From positions 1,350,899-1,414,898 of the forward strand of contig JH720302.1 of assembly GCA_000231825.2 (NCBI GenBank): a stretch of 64,000 bases of DNA, given 5' to 3'. The position numbers and the translations under genes are program-made. This document shows, in pieces, positions 25,901 to 36,400 of the stretch; the first letter of the stretch is position 1, and each line of letters opens with the position of its first letter. The notes beneath the pieces were generated by a model, which was given only the letters and a program-made list of their open reading frames with translations, was not told the DNA's origin and searched no databases. Origin of the DNA: Tetrahymena elliotti 4EA. Taxonomy: Eukaryota > Ciliophora > Oligohymenophorea > Hymenostomatida > Tetrahymenidae.

Positions 25901-26618
25901 TATGTATTAAAATGATACACAGCTTCTCGTTTTAGAGTTTTAAAATATTTTGGATTTTAGAATAGGAAGTCTCTCCGTTTATTTATAATTTACTGGATAA
26001 ATGTACCTCCTTGTTAACAATTTTAAATGCAGAAGCCTTAATAGATTTAAATGCTAATAAAAAAATTAAATTTAAAACTTTTTAATTGATATTGTGGTGT
26101 ATGCATGGCTTTAATGTGAATATGAGACAAATATCAAAGAACAGCTATTTAATTCAAAATTTTTTCAATTCATAAAAAATAATTCAGTTTAATAAGGTAA
26201 ACTCAAAGAACATTAATAGGAAAATGAGCAAGAATATGTTTCTGATTAATCATGCAAGCATTTAGATTATATGCTTTATCAGATGCCTTGTTATCAAAAC
26301 CAAATTAATCTCTAAAAATTAACCTATCACTTTTATTTTTGTGATGCAGTTTTGTAAAATTTGATTAAATCTAAAGATTTTTTTAGATTCTCATATTTTA
26401 ATACAAATACTCTATTAGAATTGCATTTAAAAATATATTCAGAGGATAAGTTACTAATAAGACCACATTTTTTTTAAAATTTGAGAAGGCACATTGAAGA
26501 AGCAAAATCACTTGTTAAAATAACTTTGGATTTAAACTAAAATAATTCCTAAATAGCAAAAAGACAACTTTAAAAACTTAGAAGAGTGGTTTTTGTTAAA
26601 TTTTTAAGAAAAAGATGA
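22913..26618 (+). CDS. large degenerate-kinase/LRR-like protein, member 2
   Basis: A tandem paralog of the gene at 19045. The exons are 22913-23199 and 23273-26618 (73-nt intron), 1210 residues, TGA stop. The intron is at the same place, just before the beta-3 segment (GAIILLRVYDEKEK, again Arg for Lys). The catalytic-loop equivalent is YHGRINTSNIIV, so even the catalytic Asp kept in member 1 is lost. The DFG position reads YFQNP. An acidic serine-rich patch (SDSGESDSDSDSEYG) replaces the Asp run of member 1. The C-terminal half has Leu-rich segments such as CSSLKKLKLEI and NLKVIDFDF. The start is uncertain: 22913 is the first in-frame ATG, but the ATG at 23042 gives an N-terminus closer to member 1. 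Probably a scaffold or binding protein rather than an enzyme. Confidence 0.72.
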
Positions 26619-26835
26619 AAAAAATCAGAATCAATATTAATTTTAGGTTATTTTAAGATAACTAAAATTTCTTTGTACTAATTATAAAACAATTTAAAAA
26701 ATTAAAGTTATTTAAATTTGCTTTAATATGTTTTCGTACCATAGAATAGTTTTTTAAATAAAGAGGGTTCTGAAAATTCTACCCTTAAATAAGTTTTTAT
26801 CACAAACATGTAATAGACATTTCTATTTTTAAAAA

Positions 26836-28970
26836 TCATTTAGCTATAAATATAACTTTTTTTAAAATCATAATTAATATTCTGAAATTAAACCTTGAAA
26901 ATCTTTTAATAAAATATTTTTTTTCAATTTAACTTATTTTATTTTGTGTAAAATTCAATTAATCTATTCTAATACGTGGCTAATTTTATTTTAAGGCTTT
27001 TAAAATAGAATTAATCCCTTCATGTTTCAATATATTATTATACAGATAAAGAGAGAATTAAGTTATTTACTTTTGATTTTCTATCATATTAGCTATAATT
27101 TTTGCTCTATCATCATCAATGTTAGATTAGTTTAGCCATAAAATTAATTTTGTTAAGAATCTTAAATATATAAATGAATTTACTACAACTTCAACTCCTT
27201 CAGGGCCAATATTATTATCACTAAAGCTAATTTATAGTATTTGAATGTATTTACAGTTTTTAAAAATCTCAGTTAAATTATTAACTCCAAAAGAGCTTAT
27301 CTAATTATTTGCTAAGTAAAGATTCTTCAATTCTGTAAGATTTTTAAAACATTAAATCACATTAAAAATATTTTAAGCTGCTTAATCATTAACTTAACTA
27401 TAACTAAAAGAGACAAACAGATAAGAAATATTTGAAAATTTTTATATTGCATTTGTGATATTTTAAACTCCTTCAAATCCAATTTAATTTTATTTTAAAG
27501 ACAAAGTTAATTTAGTGATTTTTTTATAATTTTTGATTGTATTTGCAATAATTTAGGCTCCTTAATTACCAATTTAATTTTTAGTCAGTATGAGGTGAAA
27601 TTCAGTTAAATTGTTATAATTCTAAATTCCATTCTTTATTAAACTTAATTTTTAGGAATCAATATAATCATCTACAAATTAAAGAGTTAATTAAGAAATA
27701 TTTATAAAATTTTAAAGCGTTTCTGAAATCAGATTTATTATTAAGTTGTTTAAACTAGAAATTTTATTTAGATTAATAAGATTTTTACAATTTCTTAAGG
27801 AAAATAAAATATTAAAGAACTTAATCAAGCTCATTTAAATTACAATCTTATAAGTTAATTGTTAAACTGGTCAAATGAATAGAGTTACCTAAAACATTTG
27901 AAATTAACCTTGAAAGATTTTAATTTATTTATTAGCCATTTAAGTCAATTTCTACATTATTGGAATTTATTCTTTCAGCGATATCTTCCAACTTTGCAAT
28001 TTTTATTGGATTTTCATGATCTTAATTTTTTAAAGAAAAATAAAATTCATATAGCCTTTTTACTAAAGAGAACACTTCATACTAAATTTTCTTATTATTT
28101 TTTAGATCAAAACATTTTTCAGCAGAAGATATTGATTCTTTTATTTTTTAGATTAATTTAATTTATTTTACTTGATAATATCTTTTAACATCTAATTTTA
28201 TTGCTCTAGATCAGTCTGTTAAGTTTTAATTATTTCTACTAGTTTTTCCTTTAAGAAACTTCATTATAATCTAAAATAGGTTAATTCTTAACATCTTTAA
28301 AAGATTAAAGATTCTTTAAAACATTCTTTTCTTTCTCATCCAACAAATCTAAAACTTAAATTTTAAAATCCTTGAAGAATTACTTTATTTCTGAAAGTTT
28401 TTCCTATTATTATTATTATTCTTTTATTGATATCTCTATTAGATCTTCATATATTTAGTCATCATCCTCATAAATAGGCCAACCCTTAAAGATAGTATCA
28501 TCTTTACTCTCAAGTAAATTTTCTAGGTAAATAGAATGTTTATAATATTGTGAGTTTAAACAACTAACACATTTAAGCACATACTGATCCTCCTCATCAT
28601 CTAATCTTAAATCTTAGCAATATTAATTATTTTTTTAGGTGGATTTGGCATTTCTTGTAATTTTGCAACATAAATTCTTCTATTTCTGATAAGCTAAACT
28701 TTTTTTCTTAATCTTACATGGCTATCATCTTAAATTTTGAATGAAATTCTATTTTAAGTTTTATTTATTGTTGATTTATTCAAAACAAAAAAATTTGAAC
28801 TAAAAAAATCAATATCTTTAACACTAAGATTCTTTATTGGAGTTTCCTTTTTATTCTTAAAATATTTATTTAATTATTTAAGATTTTTGATAAAAATCTT
28901 TGATTAATATGTGTTCTTTTGGGGACTTATATAAAATTAAGAAGCTTTAATATACAGATTTAAGAAGGTA
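26836..28970 (-). pseudogene. third kinase/LRR-like relative, probably broken
   Basis: A minus-strand relative of members 1 and 2 and convergent with member 2 (217 bases between the stops). The C-terminal part is a good LRR domain: NLTEFHLILTKNQIGNQGAQ, KITKLTLSLKQNQIGFEGVQ, NLYLANNQISSFGVNNL, then TGA at 26836. The middle has YVLKCVSCLNSQYYKHSIYL, QQQQQ and a likely 38-nt intron near 28160-28200. Two breaks are unexplained by introns. One lies at an A7 run near 28640 (RRIYVAKLQEMPNPPKK in one frame, YCQDLRLDDEEDQYVLKC in the next), the other near 27800 within an LRR. No start codon was found for the N-terminal segment that opens near 28960. These may be true frameshifts or homopolymer sequencing errors, so the call is pseudogene or damaged model. 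Confidence 0.5.
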
Positions 28971-29212
28971 ATTTTTAATCATTATTTTAAGATATTTGCA
29001 GTAAAAAGAAGAACTAATTATAATTAGCATCTTTGACTTTGAAATAAGCCTAAGATGATATTAAATCATTTTAAAAATATTTTTCACAAAAAACAAGCAT
29101 AAAAATTTGAAACTGATAAAAATTGATTATAAAAAAAATAAATTTTGCTTGTATTTTAATTAAAATATGATTAAGTGTTTAATTATTTATATAAATATTT
29201 TTGTTTAATTAT

Positions 29213-30430
29213 TCAAGAAGTCAATGTTTTGATTTAGAAATTTTTAGGTACTTTGGTATCATTTGGGGTGTATTCTCTGAAAACATTTTAATTAGTTATA
29301 ATATAGATTTGGCCTTCTTCGAGAAGACTAACTTTATCATTAAGAGATTAGCATTATTGCTATGAGACAATATGAATTTAATCTTCTTATTTCACTAATA
29401 TGGCAGGTCTAAACCCACTATTATCTCTGAAAAAGACTAATGTATCATTATATTCATCATACATAGAAAGATTACAAGGGCCACAAACTTAAGGCATTCC
29501 TTTAGCTCTAGCATATTAGGACAGTTATGAGTCTCCTCTTGTAGAACGAGTAATCATGTGGATAATATCTTCAAGGGAGAGTTCAGGATAAAGTGATTTA
29601 AGGCATTGAATATATCTTTAAAGCACATAAGAATCACTGCATTTTATTAGTTCATCTCTATCAATTAATATACCTTTTTCCTTAAATAACTCTGAATTTT
29701 TTTCAAGATAAGAAATAATTGATCTCTTAGTTACTATTTCACCATTGTGAATAAGATTTTAGAAAGGGTGGGCTTTAATAGCTGCACTTGCAACATTCCC
29801 AGTTAACTAAGGTTATAAAGTAGTAGTTGCAAAACGAGTATGAGTTAAAATAGTGTCTGCTTTATAGCCATATTTAGGATTTAAATCTTCATAAGCTTCT
29901 ATTTCTGATGCAAATGAAGCAAGCTTGTAGCAAACATATTTTGTTGAGATTGAAGCTAAAGCATCTGTTTCATTGACAACTGAACGAGGATTCTGTTAAA
30001 TCTTTTAAATAATTTTATCAAGGGTGTTTGGTTATTGAGGTACTACAAAAAATTAATAAGAAAGTGGGTGCTATCTAGCTTCTCCTAAGATGAATTTCTT
30101 TTAGTTTATTATAACCTCACGTTTATGTATAACAGCCAAACCCTAACGAGTTAATTTGTCTTCTATTTATTTAATATCATTATTATCTCTAATAAATACT
30201 TAGCATATTGCTAAGGATTTCTTAATCTCTTCAAAATTCTCTATAATGGATTGAGAAAATCCTCCATAATTCTCAAAAAAATCCCAATCAATCTTCAAAA
30301 GAAGTCCAGCTCCATCACCATATCCACTAACTCCTGCTCCTCTAGCTAAATCATCTTTCAAGTGACGAACTGCACTTTAAACAAATTCGATTGTAGGGTT
30401 ATTAGTCTTATGAACACCTATACCACAGGC
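29213..30430 (-). other. C-terminal class II glutamine amidotransferase (Ntn) domain of the glutamate synthase
   Basis: This domain would release ammonia from glutamine. It begins at [10 protein letters not shown], where the Cys corresponds to the N-terminal nucleophile of glutamate synthases. It continues through [58 protein letters not shown] and [12 protein letters not shown], all family landmarks. In normal enzymes the Cys is exposed by removing a propeptide. Here it lies about 2260 residues into the chain, so activity as an Ntn hydrolase would require cleavage just before it. Confidence 0.85.
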
Positions 30431-33400
30431 TGAGCGATTAGATCCTGCTAAAATTAGCTTAGTAATTCTATCGCTCATCAAATCTTTAGCAGTATGTTAA
30501 CAACTAAGTATTGCTTTACATTCTTTAGGTATTGTTTCAGCACTTAAACCTCCCTTTGAAATAGCTATCTTTTGTTCTGCTTATTCATATTGGTCAACAG
30601 GATCTTAAGTGAAGATAAAGCATCCACCACAACTACCTTTAAATAAGGATAATGTTTATTTTAATATATAGTTAATAAATATATTTAAGGAATACCTGAT
30701 TCACAATCACCTTACATGATATTAAGACAGTCTCTCAAACTTTTATCTGAAATAGGAAGTTCTATTTCTTTAGGATTATTATCATCTTTTCATATTCAAA
30801 AATTATTTAAATTAATTAACCTAAAAATAATTTTTACTTAAATCTTGTAATATTTTTAGTTTCCTTGGCTACTTTGATGTATCAGATTACTATACATTTT
30901 TATTTGAAATATTTAACTATTTGGAAATAGATGCCCCTTTATCTGCTTATTGTTGCATAAATAAAAGTTTTCTATAATTTTCAATATGCTTTTTAATCAC
31001 ACTTGGAGTTATATACTTTTGGGTATAGTGAGATCTTAGAGATTACATTATTTGAAGAACAATATCCTTAGATACAGCTCCTTGCTTGTAATAATAATCT
31101 TCTAAGAATCCCTCTACTGAAGGTTTTCTTTATAAATTTTATGCATTAAAATTTTTCAGCAAAGTCTTTACATCAGATTTGGTATGTCCTATTAAAATAA
31201 TAATAATTTTTATACTTTTTATTGAAATTTTAAAATAAATAATTACCAATGGTACCAATACCTGTTTTAGCCTAACCTGCTACAAGCAAGTTTGGAACAA
31301 TGTAGGTAGGTGTTTAAGCAATTGTACTTGATTAAGATTATTGTTAAGATTTTTATAATGAAAAACCTGTTTAGCCTGTAGGCGTTATTTAAAGAAAATT
31401 AGAAACAGGCATATGGGGTTAGTAACCTAATGATGCTATGAAGGCTTCTGCTTCAATAGTATTACCAGAGAGGAAATGACCCATAACAAGAGGACTTCCA
31501 GCTTGCTTCTCAAAACCCTTTATCGGATCTATATCTTCGCTAAAGATAAAATTAATAAACTTTACTGTTGAATTTTGCTTCAGTTAATTGATTTATTCAG
31601 GTGTTTTATGATATTACTTGAAGAATTCAAAAAGTTAAATTTTATTTTCAAGTTCTTCTATTTCTCCTTTGAGCTATTCAGTTTAATCTTATTGTTCTTT
31701 TTGCTTGGGTTAAGATTACTATGAAGCAAGAGATTATTGCTTTTTAATAAGCTTTTATCTTATTTTTTCAACATTTGTAGAAGAAGTTATGAGATCAAAT
31801 TAAGCAGCTAATTAAAATTGTTTTTCATTATCAGCCAAATCTTTTAATTCAAGTAACTCTGGTATTCCAAATTTAGCTTCATAAGGTTCTTTTCTACCAA
31901 TACAAGTTACTCTTCTAACTCTGGAGAGTTTAAGTTAATTGTAAACATAAGTGGTGATATTGTCTTTCAATATTGCATCATCTGGATTTCTTAACAAAAT
32001 TCTAGCAATATCAAGAGAAACATTTCCAACACCTATTATAGCAATTGACTCTGTTTCAGGAATACTAAATGGACAAGGAGGATGAGCCTTTTCTGTTCTA
32101 TAAAATGGAATACCTTCAGTTTTATTATCATTCATATCTGTTTTAGAGTTATACCATTTTACGACATCGTCAGCAGATATGACATATTCTTTTCCTGAAA
32201 TATTTTCAGCAAGCTTACGAGGAGTTGCACCATGAGTTAAAAAGACAGCACTAAATTACTCATAAATGTATCTCATACGACGTTAATCAATATAAGAATT
32301 TCCAACAAATTGTATTTTATCATGTTCAAAAATAGAAAAATTCTTGAGTTGTTTCTTTGTGATTGGATGATCAGGTGCAACAGCATCTATAATTTTTCCA
32401 CCAGGTGCAAAATAGGAATCAAATAAAACTATTTCATCAACTTCTGGATAATTATTTGAAATTTAAATTGCAGTTTCTAAGCCAGCAGGACCTGCACCTA
32501 TAACTGCAACAGAAACTGTGTGAGGTCTGTCTTTGAAGCTTTATCTTACATTAACTCTCTACAATTTTTCAAAATAAGCCTAAAAATTATCTAAAGATGG
32601 CTTGGAAATCATAGTTTAAAGAGCATCAACTCTCTTATTATCCCACAAATGCTAAAACTTTTTACTTGACTTTAGCATGTTGCCTTTATTTAACTCAAAA
32701 TCGACCTTTCATTAAAAAGTGGAAATTTTTAACAATTAATTTTGAGTAAATTTAAAAGATTACCTTTGAATTTGATTGCAAATTAGAGCTGTTTGATAAG
32801 TTTTCATTAATTGTACCCATAAAACGATTTTAGAAAATAGAAGATATGAATTCAAGATTAAGTGCTTCAGTGCTGAAGAAAGACTCAACACCAATTTGAT
32901 TTGCCAGCTCTTTTTGTAAGAATAAACATGTATAAGTCTAAGCATAAACTCTTGTACTTAAATCGACATCACCATCCTTTGCAATAATTCTCTTGAGAGC
33001 TTTTTGCATACCAACTGAGTAATTATTCCATAATTCTTTACTTGTGTAAGTTGCACCTCTTAGGTCTTTATATCTATTAGCTAATACAGAGAAATGTTTT
33101 TCAACAGCTCTTGGATGGACTAATTTAACTCCACAAACATTTAAAAGAACATCTAATGAATGAGGGTCTATAGGTTCATCAGTCTCTAAAATTACATCAA
33201 AATCAACTAAACCCTCCTTTTTTAGTCTTTATCTTACTAAGCCAATAATTACCCAAGAATCCAAATGCATTTAATCATTAAATGAATCATCCCCTTATGT
33301 TTCAATGTGATCACTAGTTCTTGATTCTTATTCTGATCCTAATCTATGAGTAAATAGAATAACCCTCTTATTACCAACTACTATTTCATTTCGAATTTAT

Positions 33401-36400
33401 TTCAAAATCATATCTATTTTTTCTTCTACTGTTGTTTTAGCAACTTATATTTCAAAGACATCACATCTTTTATTTTCAAATTATTTTTTATTGATTACGT
33501 TTTCATAAATAAAAAATTTTACCTTAAATCTACTTCAATAGGATTTACTTAAGGAAGAAGTTGTTCTAATTAACTGGAACTAATTACAGGATGATCGAAT
33601 TTATAGTATGTCTCTTTGTATTCGCTGGGAGAGTAAGCTTTAATGTAGATATCGGAGTTAATAAATTGGCTTTCAGAGTCAGCATCTACTGGTGGACGAG
33701 TCTCTTGTGCAAATGGCTGTCTAAATAAACCATAAAAATTAGTACTTGAACCAGAGTTCATAAATCTATCTTAAAAGTTGAGTTAATCACCCATTGAATA
33801 AGTCATTTCATCAAGACCACTCTTTGCTATAGATTCTATACAAGTTTGTATCTCGGAATTCCATCCAGCAGATTATTAAATTTTTAAAAGATTTTTAGCT
33901 AATTTAATAATTTTTTCTCTTGCCTTGATATTCTTGTAGCTATAGAAGTCCTTTTCATGAGTAAACATTCTAAAATGCTTTTCAATCATTTTAATGTTTT
34001 CTAACTCTGTAAATTAGTTGTTTATGTCATTGTAAATTATCAAATCCCCATTTTAGTAAATTATTTCTTTTTCCTAAAGTTATATTTATTACTTTTTAGA
34101 TAGTGTAATAGATGGAGTATTTTGATTAGAATTATTCAAGATTAATAGTGCAAATTATCTAAAATGCTCTAGCACCCACTTTGATTGTTAAAATGTTAAA
34201 GGCTTTAAGCTATCTTCATTTATATTTGAAGCTTTATTAGAGTTAATAATTATTGTGCTTTAAAGATGAGCATTTTTAGCAAATCCTTATCCAATCTCTC
34301 CCAAGACAATAACTTTAGCATTTTCTCTTAGCTCATGACAACAGTTAACACCTGTATTTGTGATGATAGCTGTTCCATTAAACTAAAATAGAGCATGGTG
34401 TCCTAGCTCACTTTCAGATTTAACATAAACATTTGCACTTGATCTCATAAAAGGATATCTTCCAGTGAATGACCCTGAACTAGCTTTGTTGGCAGATTTT
34501 TAATTTAGTACAACTGTTCCTTTGCTCGAATAACCAACAAACTATCCTAGTCTTAACCCTTCAAAAATCATATTACATTGAGGTGGACAAAATGAAGCAA
34601 AATCATTTCCTGCTATACCATAAAATTTGAATGAAAAAGGTGTTTACCTCTTTTTACAGTTAAATAGCTTGGCCAATGATTCACCAACTCCTGAATCACT
34701 AGCATATAATTCATATGTATTTTCTTTTTTATTTTTATTTAGGTAATCCTATTCTAGCAAAAAGTTCAAATTGTAAGGATTATGGAACTTGAATTTTTTC
34801 ATAGACTCCTACCAATTATCTAAAACATGCTTAGCTTCTATTGATTAAGTTTCTTTGTAGCAATTTTCTACTAACCTCTTAAAAATATCACGAGCATCAC
34901 TGCATTCTTCCAAACTCAAGAACCTTTTTCCTTAGACATGCTTTCTATTTTATTGAATATCGTAATTCAAAAACAAATAACCACCAGTCATTCCTATTTT
35001 TTAAATATTAAATGAAAAATAAAAAGTGAAAAATAGTTTTTTAGGAAAATTAAATGTACCTGCTGCACAATTTCTACCTACATTTCCTAAGACAACAATA
35101 TTTCCTCTAGTCATGAATTCACAAAAGTGATCATTGACGTTTCCTGTTACCACAGCATCCATACCTGAATTTCTTACAAAAGATCTTGTTCCTGAACTTC
35201 CGTCAATGTACATTTCACCACAAGTAGCACCAAAACCAATAGAATTTCCTACTATTACTTTTAAATTATTTTATTTCTTTTTAACAACTATTTTTCCTCC
35301 TGAGTTGGCTTTTCCTACGTGATCATTGCAGCTACCCTCTATAACTAGAGTTATATTATTTTTCAAGAAACAACCAAAATTCTAAGGTCCTACTTAATGA
35401 CTTGAGTGAAGATGAATTTAAATAGGGAAATTTATACGATGATATTAGCAATAACCACTAATAGCAGCACCAAAACTAACATCAGATTGATTAAGAGAAA
35501 TATCATTTATAAGTAGGGGTGGGATAACAGAAGAATTTTAGTGTACTTATAAATGACTTTAAATTCTTTCTATAACTTTTATGTCCTTTTCAGATGGGAT
35601 TTGAAGCAATGTATCAATATATCCTTTCTAGGCTTTAAGCTAAATTTTACCTTGAAATAAAAATGAATTAAAACATTTCTTTTAATAAATAAAATAAATA
35701 AATAAATACCTAGTAATAAATCCAGATCTGAGAAGAATCTGTTGCTTTATAAAAACTCTTTTGCTCTTCCTCTTAACTTGTATAAGCTCCCTTTTTAGTT
35801 GCATTTTTCATTCATGTATTTAAGAGCTCCTAATCCTAGCATAAACAAGAAGTCCTAAGCTTTTTCTGGAGTACCTTCATACTTCTTTATGTATAAAGGA
35901 TCTTAAGTATTCAGACCAACAGTACACCCTCCACTTGCATTTTCTAAAACTTTTCTTGATATTTCAACTAAGGATTCTTCTAAATCCAATTCATCAAGCT
36001 TTCCATGACGATCTTCAATTTCTTAGTAATCTAAAGTAACTGCACCAGTTGATACTTCAACGTATCCTGCTTCACATAATGAGTCCTATTTATTCAAAAA
36101 TTCATTTAATTTGAAGCTTAATAAACATTTGAATTGTTATGAAAATTTTAACTAAAAAATTACATAAACCATTCTTGCTAATAAGTTAACATCTATATTC
36201 TTGCTTTCAGCACTCTTTTTTAGTGGCTAAATAAGAGAATCAATAGTAATTTATCTGGGAGAATGGCATTTTCTAAGCATTATACATCCTAAACTAACTA
36301 AAGCTGAAGTACCGATTTCAACTTTATCTGCACCAAGAAGAATAGCTTCTACTACATCTTAGCCATTTACAATACCACCACTTGCTACAAGTTATATTTT

